From NCBI GenBank assembly GCA_038503075.1, contig JBCAML010000001.1:3534001-3598000 (forward strand): 64,000 bases of DNA, given 5' to 3'. The stretch comes from Gyromitra esculenta. Lineage: Eukaryota; Ascomycota; Pezizomycetes; Pezizales; Discinaceae. The notes below the pieces were generated by a model. It had not been told where the DNA came from and did no database searches. It was given only the letters and a program-made list of their open reading frames with translations. This document shows, piece after piece, positions 1-11,136 of the stretch; position 1 is the stretch's first letter, and every line of letters starts with the position of its first letter. The position numbers and the translations under genes were made by a program.

Positions 1-3000
1 GCATTACTATGCCAGAATTATTTAAGTAAGTTATTCTTGTATGAGTTGACAGAACTTCTGAATTTGTGTTAAAATTTCCATAGGAATGATTTTGCACTGG
101 CCAAATTAGATGATCGGCTACTCAACGATGCAGAAGATGACCGCGGGTTACCCCAAGAATTCCTGAGCGATCTCGTGGCCAGATCTGATGATAATCCGGA
201 TTTAATCGGATATTTCCAGGTGGCAATACAAACACTCAGTGGTCGGTTAAGTAAGATGAGTATGAGCGATAATTACAGACCATATATATCTGCCTTGGGG
301 CGGCTTGTTGCATTCAAAACATTGGTTGGTGTTATTATAAATATGCCCTCATTTCTCCCTGAGGATGTCCCGGCACACTTAATAGAGAAGAATACCTTGC
401 TGGGCCCCTTTTTTCAGCTTTCGCCGCTTCAGGTATTTACCAAGAATTATATTTGTGGTTATCACAAACTGACCACTGAAATAGTCACAAGTCTGTCGCA
501 CATATTTTTCTGGAGCGAAAACTAAAAGCCCAACAGCCCTAAACGATGCCACTAGAGCATTACGATTATCTCTGCAAACGATACAGGTAGAAATTACATC
601 ATCGGATTATAACATCCAACTAACTATATTCAGGATCAATTACATCACCTTGTCATGCTGTTAGTTCGGGCGTCTCCTGTGGCTAAGGGCAAGGTGCTTG
701 ATTTTTTTGCACGAGTCATCAATCTAAACAAGAAGCGCGGCGCTATGCAGGTAACGATTTCTCCAAAGCCTTAACAAACATTATCTAACAGTACTTAACA
801 TAGGTCGATCAAGCTACAGTAGCCTCCGATGGATTCATGCTCAACATTAATGCGGTACTAAATAAAATGTGTGAGCCATTCATGGATGCATCGTTCTCGA
901 AGGTCTGTGTTCTTTGGTGCGGTTGGTAGTTGGCACGTCTAAAAGTTGTGTAGATCGACAAAATTGATATCGATTACTTCCGAAAAGGCCCAAGGTTGGA
1001 CATTAGCGATGAAACAAAACTGAATGCAGACGAAGATACGGCAATTAGTTTTTATTCCAAAAAGGTAGAAGGGACGAATAACTTCATATCTGAAGTCTTT
1101 TTCCTGAACGTTTCAGCCCATCATTATGGCCTCGGCGCTTGCGAAGTCACGCATGAGCAGCTTGCAAAGGACATAGGCGATATGGAAAAGCATCTGGAGA
1201 GAATCCAAGCAGAAAGACAAAGATGGATTAATGTAAACTCCCCTCTTTTTTGAAATGGGGAGTTGGCAGTACTTGCAGATCACTAATCCGGTCTATAGTC
1301 AGCGCAAATCGGTATTTGGGATCGAAATATAGAAAGAATGAGGGAGCGTATAGATCTAGGAATCGCTTATAAGTTTGCTCTGGAAGTTTTTCTTTTCGAT
1401 CGTCTGTCACAAACCCGAACCCTTTTGTTTATGCGTTACCTCACGACTTGGCTCCTGAGATTGGTCTCGCCTGAACATAAATATCCCCAAAAGATGATAA
1501 GGTGAGATCCTACTTTATTATGATATTTCCTTGCTGAATGAATCACACAACCTAATAATGAACAGCCTACCACTACCGGAAGAAGCTTCTCCCGAGTTCA
1601 GTTGTTTGCCCGAATACTTTGTTGAGGACATTGGTCTCTGCTTTGGGTTCGTAGGGAGATACCTGCCTGAATGCATAGTCACCTCGCAAGTAGACGAGCT
1701 AGTCGTTTTCTGTACTACTTTTCTTCGTACTTCGACTTATATTAAAAAGCCCAACCTCAAGTCAAAACTTGTTGAAATTTTGTATTATGGAATTTCCCCT
1801 TATCGGGGTAAGGCAGCTGGTATGCTGGGCGATGTGATCAATGGACATCCATTCGCTTTACAGCATTTCTTACATGCTCTCATGAACTTTTATATCGGTA
1901 TGATTGCTCTATAATTTGTTTCGCGGTCTGTACTAACATGTCCTAGAAATCGAAAGACAGTACTACGAGAAGTTCACCGTTCGGTATCACATATCAGAAA
2001 TCGTCAAATCAATATGGTCAAATCCCGCATATAGAGAAAAGCTAGATCAAGAGAGCAAGTAAGTTTTTAAACTTATGTTGAAGAAATTTTCGAAGCTAAT
2101 GAGATCTAATTTAAGACAAAACGTTGATTTTTTTGTCCGTTTTGTAGCTCTCCTTCTTAACGACGTGACTTATGTGTTAGATAACTCACTCACAGCACTA
2201 GCCGAAATCAATAAAATTCAGCATGAGCTCGAAAGCGATCCTGGGATGACTCCCCAACAGAAGGCTGAAAAGGAGAAAGCGTTGATAAAATCTGAGCGAG
2301 ATGCAACGTTACATATGTCATTAGGCAACGAAACAGTTACAATGCTGAAGCTCTTCACATCGGCAATTCCAAATGCATTCGTCATGCCCGAGATTGTCAA
2401 CAGACTAGCAGGTATGCTGGATTACAACCTTGAAGCACTCGTGGGACCTAAGTGCAACTCGCTTAGGGTTCGCAATCCGGAGAAATATCGATTCAATCCT
2501 AAAGCGCTGTTATCAGAGATCACCGACGTCTACCTGAATCTTAGAAGTTTTACGCCGTTTGTGGAAGCTATCGCTAGAGACGGTCGCTCATACAAGCCGG
2601 AGCTATTCGCAGTATTACAGGGCGTGCTTGAGAAGAATAATCTGAAGGGTACGCCTGACATCGCAGCATTGGCCAAGTTTGCGGCTGTAGTGGAAGAAAC
2701 CAAGAGGAGAGAAGAGGAGGGAGAAGAGGAGCTCGGAGAAATTCCAGATGATTACTTAGGTATCCACCTTGACTTACTGTTTAATGGCTAATAGCAAACT
2801 AATAATCATTGTAGATCCTCTGATGGCAACACTAATGGAAGACCCCGTGATACTGCCATCATCCAAGGTCACGATAGATCGTCACACCATCAAAATTCAC
2901 TTGCTTAGCGATCCCAAGGATCCGTTCAACAGAGAACCATTGAAACTCGAAGATGTCATCCCTAGTATGTTTTACTCTTCTGTCCATAGTGCATATCACC

Positions 3001-3111
3001 AATTGACGACCAATTTTAGATACGGAGCTCAAAAAACAGATAGATGCGTGGGTAAAGGAAAAGCGGGCTGTTAAATCATCTACCATAGACCCGATGGATG
3101 TGGATGATTGA
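1..3111 (+). CDS. ufd2: Ubiquitin conjugation factor E4 (UFD2), 3' part, multi-exon
   Basis: E4 ubiquitin-chain elongation factor that works with Cdc48 and the proteasome. The gene enters the window already open (5' end missing) and ends at TGA 3109-3111. Exons I can place include 1-25, 84-432, 485-586, 634-750, one starting at 804, then the long exon up to about 2759 and the U-box exons to 3111. The Ufd2 core domain is recognisable in several exons, for example the stretch around 2400-2650 with VGPKCNSL and [13 protein letters not shown]. The C-terminal U-box begins near 2815 ([16 protein letters not shown], then DPFNREPL) and continues through a short intron into [10 protein letters not shown]. 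The protein ends in an acidic DPMDVDD tail. The acidic/arginine stretch near 2700-2745 lies just before the U-box. It converges on the Rho1 gene. Family identity is very secure; the internal exon list is partial. Confidence 0.93.
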
Positions 3112-3946
3112 GTATTGAGGTAATATTAAGCTAGGAACAGATATCTGTTCGAATTAGACTTTATCTTTGGTGGTATGTATATTTAGTCGTCACCAATCAA
3201 ACCAAATCAAGATCGTTACTTGTGACCTAGTAGAGCACTATTGATAAAGTACATAGTGTAAAACGATCTGTTCGATGTGTTTGTATTTTAAATATTCTGT
3301 CTAAAATGTAGTGGCTTGCTACCGCCCTCCATCTGGTTCGTAACAGTTGTCGCTGAATACTTCCTTGTTTCTGTAACGCATTCTATAAGATTTTATGCAC
3401 GGCCCTTTATAAAAAGATGGACATCAGGCAATCTAAAATCGATGTCACGAGGCGATATGGTACTGGTAAATGGATCATACGCCCAGGGAATTGAGAGAAA
3501 AAAGCACATCTGTGTTCGACGATTATCCCCCATCCTAGCAACAGAGGGTAGAAGAAAAACAAAAAACAAACTGTAAAAGACAATACCAAACCAGGACAAC
3601 TTAAATGGGGATTATAAGAAACCGACAACACAAGAAAAACTTAAGAAACGAGAAACAGTAAAATGGAGAAAAAGAAAAATACATGTCCCGATAACTGTTT
3701 CCATTCCTCCCATACTTTGCTGTTTTCTCCCCACACGGTATCTGTAATTGCTTTCCCAGCTTTGACTCAACTAACGCTTCAATCTCCCGCTTCAAAAGAC
3801 GCTTGAACAGTACACTAACTTTGTGCCCATTTGCTGTACCATGTTGGGGAATTCGCGAAACGGAAGGGAAAAAGCACACCACCGTTGATTTAAAACACCG
3901 TCGCCAAACCCGGGACAATCAATCTTACTCTAAACCCTTATCAAAC
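3112..3946. other. Convergent intergenic spacer UFD2/RHO1
   Basis: AT-rich spacer holding the 3' ends of two convergent genes. I see short A-rich runs (3540-3680) but no coding potential with recognisable similarity and no RNA gene. Confidence 0.6.
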
Positions 3947-4814
3947 CTACAAAATGCTGCACTTCTTTGCCTTTTTTCCCTTCTTTTGCAGTAGAGCACA
4001 ACGGGTGGCATGTTCGAAAACCTCGCGGACACCCTCGTTGGTCTTGGCTGAACACTCCAGATAGCGGTCTGCGTGGATAACCTTCTTGACAGCATCACCC
4101 TGTTAAGCTTGGTTAGTTTGTTTCTTTTACCATAAGTATATAGTGATGCTGATAAAACACGTACTTCAGCTTCGGTGACAGGCTTCTGAGAAGTTTTTGC
4201 GAGCTCCTGGACGGTCTTCTGGTCATGTCGAAGATCCTTCTTACAGCCTACAAGGATGATAGGGAGCCCTTGGCAGAAATGAAGAACCTCAGAGATCCAC
4301 TATCGAAATGAAATCACTGTTAGCACTCAGAATGCCACCTGCTTGAAAAAAGGAAACGCGGCTAAGGAGATAGATAACGCTAGTACCTTTTCTTGAACGT
4401 TATCAAGAGAATCAGGCGAATCGATAGCAAAGCAGATCAAAATAACATGAGAATCAGGGTACGAGAGGGGACGAAGACGATCGTAATCCTCCTGACCAGC
4501 AGTATCCCACAGTGCAAGTTCTACATGCTTGCCGTCGACTTCCACATCGGCAACATAGTTCTCAAAAACCGTGGGAACATACACCTACAACAGCCTAGTC
4601 AATATCGAAAATCATGTTTGTGTTTTATAACGGTGGCTGAATGTTCATACTTCAGGGAAAGTTCCTTTGGAGAAAACACTTTAATTACCGTCAGCAAGCT
4701 GCTATCAGGCTTGGAGTTTTCGAAGCTTTAGTTTGAGGATACTTACATCAACAAACAGGTTTTTCCACAGGCACCATCGCCGACGATAACCAACTTGCGT
4801 CTAATTTCGGCCAT
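3947..4814 (-). CDS. rho1: Rho1-type small GTPase
   Basis: Membrane-anchored GTPase that controls the cell-wall integrity pathway, beta-1,3-glucan synthase and actin polarity. Five coding exons (4747-4814, 4651-4678, 4387-4584, 4165-4299, 3947-4099) join in frame to 193 aa, the usual Rho1 length. Visible motifs: P-loop GDGACGKT, effector loop [23 protein letters not shown] switch II, CKKD base-recognition motif, CSAK, a lysine-rich hypervariable tail and the prenylation box CSIL (terminal L favours geranylgeranylation). The start MAEIRRKLV is the conserved one. Exon 2 is only 28 nt. A canonical donor and acceptor upstream of the ATG indicate a 5'UTR intron. Assignment to Rho1 rather than Rho2/Rho3 rests on the near-complete match to the remembered Rho1 consensus. 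Confidence 0.95.
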
Positions 4815-4816
4815 TT

Positions 4817-5039
4817 CTGTAAAGCACATGTATTCGGTTAGAAGAAACGATAACAAGCGGTCGGGAGATAACAGAGTCAAAAGATCAAAAGAGGCATCAT
4901 GGAAGGTAAATAAAGCAGCAGAGTATCTAAAGGGATCTAGAATCTACTCCGCCTATTCGAAACAGAGGGGAGGAACACGATATATGATATAGAGTGGTTG
5001 GGCACATGGGCAAATGTTGACAGAAATATCATCACTTAC
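4817..5039 (-). other. Predicted 5'UTR intron of rho1
   Basis: On the minus strand a GTAAGT donor (plus 5034-5039) and a CTTTACAG acceptor (plus 4817-4819 and following) sit two bases upstream of the Rho1 ATG. They delimit a 223 bp intron, longer than the coding introns. Upstream of it (5040-5350) the minus strand is pyrimidine-rich, as expected for a transcribed leader. Confidence 0.6.
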
Positions 5040-7008
5040 CAAGTGTTGTTTATTGCAAAGGGGGATGACTGCAGGCTTGCGTTTGTCGAAGGACAGGGAG
5101 AGGGTGTGTGGATGGAGAACGGAATAAAGAGGATTACAATGATGATAGTTGGTATTAAAAAGGGAGAGCAGAGACAACTCAGAGAGTGAGAGATAGCGAG
5201 AAAGGCAGCAGTGGAAGATGCACAGGATGTATGGTGGAGAGAAGAGAGAGAGGAAGCACGAAGAGCAGTTGATGGCTCGGGAAGACTGCGGTAGGTAGTG
5301 GAGTTGGCCGAGGAGGGTTGTTGTTGGTAAAGAGAGAGAGAAGGGGATGGAACGGAGGGCTGGTTGGCTACATACTGGCTGGGGGTCTTGGCCGCAGCTG
5401 AACGGGGGCTTGCTTGCTGTTGCCTGTGTGTATCGGTCTCCCCAATCCATACATCCAAATGTACGTGCGCCGGCGAGAGAGAGACACTTTGTCATAATTG
5501 CTCTGTACGATGTACTTTTTCGCCCTTGCAGATGAGGAAACGCTCATGCTTCCGCAGCTTCTCCCAGCCTGGCCCAAAAAACTACATGTATGAACTCTGG
5601 GCAGTTACTTACACGTATGTATGTACATGCGCAAAAAGTATATATCAAACCGTGGTAATCGCTTGCTCCGAAGCAGACAGTTACTACACTTTCTTCTCAA
5701 TTACTTTGTTTCTGCCCTTTCCAGCTGCCGCCTTTCCGCCACTTCATAATTGCCCTGTTCCCGTGTTTGCTGGTCTGGTCCTATCTGTGTGCGTGGCTGG
5801 TACATGGACATACGTACTGCTCTTTTTTCCACCACCTCAAGAAACTCACAGCTGAAACCTTACCACTCCAGCTCACAGGTGGAAAATTCAAACCCCTGAA
5901 TCGCTTTGTCCTCCTCCCCATACTCCCCTAGGAGTTCAACCACTCCATATATGCATATATGAAAGGTTCCCGGGGAAGTTCTCGTGTGATTTTTGTCCAT
6001 GTAAGGCTGCAACTTCCGAGGGAGCCTTTCTCTGAAAAATGTTGTTGCTGGGGTCCATAAATGGTACGAATATTCCAGACGCAGGCTGTTCTGTTCTATT
6101 CAGTTCCGGTAAGTGCCATTGGGGCCGCTAACGGGGACCTCAACTCCCGGTTTGCCGCAGAGAAGGAGTCACGATGCATGGGCTTGCTATCCAGAAGGGT
6201 ACACTTGTGCATCAACAAATGCGGTCTAGGGCCGAAAACAAAGATATATATACTTTACAGAATACTGGACGGGTAAAGGTCAAATACGTGTAGTGAGCCT
6301 TTAACTAAATCACGTATGCTTTCTGTGTTTTTACACTTCCCGATGTTTTCCACAGCGATACGTGTAGCACAGTAGATAAAAGTTCAGGTTGGGGCAAGGA
6401 ATAAAATACTGCATCTATAAAAATAGTAGCGTTGATGACTGCTGAAGCTCTGCGCCGGGTATCTATTTCATAGTTTCATTCAGCCTCACGCTGCTTCGGT
6501 GTACACGACATACTTGCGTGCAGCTGCGATTTCTTGTGTTTGCTAGCCTGCTATGTAGTTGATCAGCCCGCTCTTTGCTCCGTATTTCCATCTTGTGCTT
6601 GACTACCTTAGTGCCCGAATGATGCTAGAACGGCCCTATCGGCCCAGGTTCCCAGGAATATGGAAAGCCGGCTCTCCTGGTTTCGCAAAATCCCCGGTAC
6701 TGGGAACGTCGCTCCCGGCTTCAACCAGGACTAGCCCCCGCTCGCCAATTACAAATTAAATAATTCCTCAGGGTCACTGGTAAATATGGTTTCGCACGAT
6801 GAATAAGTACCAAGCTCGCTTGTGACCCATTCTCTGGCAGCACTGGCGCTGGTGTATATATAAAAATAGATGACGATAACTAATACATACATGTAGCCAA
6901 TCTTCTTCCAAATTTGGATAGAATGGTTTATATGGTTCTTGAGAGATACTATAAACTATACTAAAACAAGCACCAATACCATGCGTATTAAATACACTAC
7001 ACGCCTCG
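5040..7008. other. Large intergenic region upstream of rho1
   Basis: About 2 kb without a recognisable gene. It should hold the rho1 leader and promoter at the left and the 3'UTR of the next minus-strand gene at the right. It contains purine-rich tracts (5090-5350 on the plus strand) and TACATGTA palindromes at 5583 and 6888. Open frames here (for example 5364-5855) show no family resemblance. Confidence 0.5.
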
Positions 7009-8970
7009 TTAGAAGTAAATCTCGATATCCCTCGTAGTTCCGTTGTCCTCGCTATTTCTCAAGTCGTGGCAGATCTCAAAACATTCTGCTAGTAAGGAAT
7101 TAACCCTTCCTTGACCCTCGGGAATATCGTTCCCAACCATAAATTTACCGTCCACCCTCATGTTATCGATAGAAGCCAGCTGAAATTATATGAGTGAGCG
7201 TCCTAGAAAGAAGGGAAAGTATCTAGTGGAAGTATGTATACCTTCATGCTGTAAGGGTAGAGGTCTCTAGCATTGCTGATACCAAATTTTTGAACTTCTT
7301 TCAAACAACGCCGCACAGTTTGGAGTTGGTTGAAGATGGGAGTCAGCGCTTCGCTAACAGGCTGTTCATGTAGGTAGGTTTGGCGTCAGTACTTGAAACT
7401 AAGTTCTAGCATAGGCGTTGCTCACCTCGCTCGAGCTTATAAGACTATATATATGTGCATAGCACCGTCTAACCATGTATAGCAAGGTCTATGATCCCGT
7501 ATATTTTTGTTAGTTAATGAATAGGTTTCGTAGTGAAAGAGGCATGTCGGAATCGAAAAACATACACCCTGCCCTTCTTCAGGTGCGTTTCCCTCGCTAT
7601 CCACAAACTTCCCACTCACTCTTCTCTCGTCTAAACTAAGAACAAGTTTTTGGAACTCATAAAGATCTGTTTCTCGCAACGACCAAGCCTGTGTTAACTC
7701 CAATTTCTCTAGTTGGCTTTTTGCTTGCAACAGTTTTTCATATGCAGATTTTAACCCAGGTGCCACGGCGCCCTGCCTAGAGATTCGAGAATATTAGCGA
7801 GAATATACAGCTTTCTGTCTCGAGCGCTGGATACCCGCTTTCTCATAGCGTTTTCAGCTACAGAATAGCATTTTTGGAGCAAAGTTGCTATGATATCTTG
7901 CCCTAATTCAGGAACGCTTCCATTGTTTGCCAAAAACTTTCCATCCACTCTCATCGCATCGACTTCCTTGATTTGCGATAGATAGCCCTCAACTTCTGAA
8001 AGATGGAACTAACAAGAATCCAATGTGAGCGTTATACACTAGGTTTAGAGAATATGACACACCTTTGTTTTAGACTCGCAAGCTTTGATGCTCCTCCGCA
8101 AGCTTACTAATCTCTCAAGCAAAGGTTCCAGGTCCGGCGATACTGATTCCAGTTTTTTCTTCAATACTTTTAAAGACGCCTCAGAGGCACTGACCTGTGA
8201 CTCAAGCATGGAAGTTATAAGAGGATTGTAGAGAGCACGGCCTTGCTCAATATTTTCTCGCATTTCGTAAATAGTTCGCTCCAACGGGGCAAGATCTTTT
8301 CCAGAGTAGTTGCCAGATTCGGTCAGATGTTCCAAGAGCCGCTTCGCAAAGTCAGCACGGTAGGCAGAGTTGGCTTATTGTAGATATGACGGAACCTTGA
8401 TAACGACGATTGGGGCATAACTTGAGAGCCGTCAGCACGGTCAAGCTGCAGCTATTCTTGGGTAGGTGGACGTACACAGCTGGTGGTTCGTTATTTCTCC
8501 CAACTGTAAGAAAAAGCAACGAAATCAACTCAAAACAATCGGTCACAAGTTCGCCAACTAAAACACAAGATTCAAGACCAATATATTAGCGTCAGGCCGG
8601 AAGATAGAGTAGCGTCGTAGAGGGCGACGGCCGAGAAAAGTCAGGAGATTATCCTACGTTTACTTCCACTTTCCCTTGGGCAATTTAGAATATCTCCTTC
8701 TATGTCCTGTGCCTGCCGGATGTACTCGCATAATTCATCGTATAGACGCACAACGTTACTGGACTTAACGTAGGTTGTTCGATCCTGTTTAAGTAATATC
8801 AAATTATCATGAAGCTTGACAAGCTTCTCAGCGACGGCTTCCGGAGTGGTGAACATATTAGGTTTGAGTAGCTGATCAGAAAGTCGTGCAGAGGTGATGG
8901 TGATAGGTGGTAGTCTTGATATTTCTAAAAAGGTCGCAGCTGTCGAATGAGGTAGGGATGTGGATGACAT
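7009..8970 (-). CDS. DUF2408-like repeat protein of unknown function
   Basis: Seven coding exons (8664-8970, 8063-8373, 7835-8008, 7566-7772, 7426-7488, 7242-7361, 7009-7179) join in consistent phase to 450 aa. The protein is mostly helical and lacks a signal peptide or membrane segment. A short motif recurs three times, each followed by a leucine-rich helix: MRVDGKFLANNGSVPELGQ, RRVSGKFVDSEGNAPEEGQ and MRVDGKFMVGNDIPEGQ, with conserved LLxxCY/CF after it. I recall this pattern from a fungal family catalogued as DUF2408, whose function is unknown to me; a profile search would confirm it. The ATG (MSSTSLPHST) is the first in the frame. The first intron (8374-8663) is long and its donor (GTAAAC) and acceptor (AAG) are the weakest joins, although codon phase fits. 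Confidence 0.75.
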
Positions 8971-10145
8971 GGGGTTGCATGTAGAGGCATCTGCGATAAT
9001 GCGGAGTCTTTGTGCTCATGCTCAAATATACACCTTTATCGTCGTCTTATCGCTAACCCCCCACCCACTTGCCTAGACACCTTTACTAATTTCAGAGCAT
9101 GGGATGCGATGTCCGTCTGTCGTCAGTTTCGTATACAGTCGCACCTTGTTATAAGGGACTTGCATAATTCAGGGGATTCGTTCGTTGTAGCAAAATTTTC
9201 CTTACAGCAAATTTTGGATAGTGCTAGGAATTCAAAGTTGCACCCAACTTCCCTCCGTTGCTGCAAATTTCCATTATATCGAGATTCCTTATATCAAGGT
9301 CCGACCGTAGTAGGTATATACATGTAGTAGTAGCGACTTCCTCACCCCAAAGCCAGATTTCAACTCAGGATCATAATCACGTCTTTGAATGGGCCCAGGC
9401 GCAGTATCACCCGACAAGGCCATTACATAGGCACCACCATAAGGTGAATGCCGTGAATGTATCAAAATTTATTTTACCAGGTCTTGTCCAAAGTTACATG
9501 TAATTATCGCGATTTAAACCCTATAGCACTTATGAAACCCGTAGGTACTCTAGAGTCGGGTTTGGAGAATGCCGAACAGGGGTGTTTTGTATGGAGACAA
9601 CTCGTCAGTGGCAACAACCAGACTGGACTCCCATACAAATAAATCCTGTTCGACACTCCCCCCTTTGGCACACCAGGCCCGACTCTAGCCTTAATTAGGC
9701 CCAATGGAGTAGGTACAGTCTTTAACGTTAACCACATGTACATGCAGAGTAAACATTTTTGGTTATCTGGCCACGCTTTTTGAGCCTCATGAAAAGGTTG
9801 CTTATCAATCTTATCTTGCATTTGAATGTTGGGACCAGCCAATAAGATGGTTGTACTCCATCTGATTAGATAGGGAGCTATATCTCGCTGCAGGACTGCT
9901 TTTTATTCCCCACACACAGGGCACAACCCATTGTAACTGGATAGGTGAAACCGACCACACTTTCTCGACTTCTACATACCGACAATTTCACGACATTCAA
10001 CGAGCCAACGCACACCCATCGACGCCTTTTTCTTTCTCTACCAACTCCCATCGAACATGTCAGTGAAACTTTCTATCCCCTGAGCATTTTTATAATTTTC
10101 GCTATGTTTTTAGCTTTTAACACGAATTAAATCAATAGATTCAAG
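8971..10145. other. Intergenic region with a short inverted-repeat element
   Basis: Divergent spacer between the DUF2408-like gene and RPP1. It carries a MITE-like element at 9134-9309 and TACATGTA palindromes at 9319 and 9495. The part next to RPP1 (9900-10145) is pyrimidine-rich, as in ribosomal-protein leaders. I see no other gene. Confidence 0.55.
9134..9309. mobile_element. MITE-like element, family A, copy 1
   Basis: About 176 bp bounded by imperfect terminal inverted repeats: left TACAGTCGCACCTTGTTATA, right end reading inward on the other strand TACGGTCGGACCTTGATATA. The TA at each tip fits Tc1/mariner-pogo (Fot1-type) TA insertion. The body matches, in opposite orientation, the copy at 56123-56286, including the AAATTTTGGATAGTGC / GCACCACCCAAAATTT and TTGCATAATTC / GAATTATGCACG segments. 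It has no coding capacity, so it would be non-autonomous. The superfamily assignment is inferred from TIR and TA features only. Confidence 0.75.
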
Positions 10146-10625
10146 ATGTCCAACGCAGAGCTTGCCGTTTCCTATGCCGCCCTCATCCTTGCCGATGACG
10201 GTGTTGAGATCACTGTATGTCCTCCCCACCACTCTTTCCAGTTACCTCGCATCAACCAGGACTAATGTTGACGATTTTTACTTATAGGCCGACAAACTCA
10301 GCAGCTTAATTAAGGCTGCTGGATGCACTGAAGTCGAACCTATTTGGACCTCATTATTCGCTAAGGTCTACAACCAACGATTCAGTACTTGAGGAAAAAA
10401 TCGAAATACTGACAACCGTTTATCTCTATGGGACAGGCACTTGAGGGAAAAGATGTTAAGGACATGCTATTGAACGTTGGGTCTGGCGGTGGAGCTGCTG
10501 CTGCCCCGGCAGCTGGCGGCGCTGCTGCTTCAGGTAGCGCTGCTGCTACTGAGGAGAAAGTTGAAGAGAAGGAGGAAGAGAAGGAGGAGTCAGACGAGGA
10601 TATGGGTTTCGGTCTCTTCGACTAA
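10146..10625 (+). CDS. RPP1: 60S acidic ribosomal protein P1
   Basis: Component of the ribosomal stalk that recruits translation GTPases. Three exons (10146-10214, 10288-10365, 10437-10625) give 111 aa, the standard length. The N-terminal helical domain begins [19 protein letters not shown]. The hinge is alanine/glycine-rich (AAAAPAAGG), then comes an acidic stretch and the universal C-terminal tail [12 protein letters not shown], which binds eEF2. P1 rather than P2 is supported by the N-terminal [13 protein letters not shown] and by [14 protein letters not shown]. The second intron uses a GTCTAC donor, less usual than the GTATGT of intron 1, but the frame is kept exactly. Confidence 0.96.
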
Positions 10626-11136
10626 GCGGTTTCTTGCTTACCTTCTCACAATTCATAAATATCCTTCGAGTCGATACACAAATTTTCTTTCGGGGTTTTG
10701 GTTTTCTATGGGTTGGGATCAGGGCCTAGTAGCAAAGTAGAAAAAAAAAAAATTGGGTGCTTTATCACGAACGGGTTTTTGATGGACGGCTGGTGTCTAG
10801 TGAATTTCTGCATCTGGGGTTCCTTGTTGGCTTCATTGGTTCTGAGAAATCAGTCTCTGGAGAAGTCTGCTCTTCAATCGAATTTGGATGCCAGGTACTT
10901 TTGACGTTTCTTCCATTGGCTCCCGAATTATCTTCGATTCCGATTGTTTATGGTTCTATGGTGCTCGAAGGATCAATTATTTTGACGAATGGGCTTCTAG
11001 AATCGCATAATAAACTAATCCAACCATTTGACCTCTATTATATCATGCCAATGAACCCGTATCCAAGCAGCTAGCCTCTAGAATCGTATGCGTAATACCT
11101 AGATCGAGTGATCGGGTGTGAATATTGTCTGTGCAT
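10626..11136. other. Convergent spacer RPP1/GSH2
   Basis: 3' flanks of two convergent genes, including a 13-base A run (10741-10753). No gene seen. Confidence 0.6.

Noticed and set aside
8351..8430. Duplicated GTCAGCACGGT 76 bp apart
   Set aside because: One copy is coding and the other intronic; 11 bases alone is weak and may be chance or a small local duplication.
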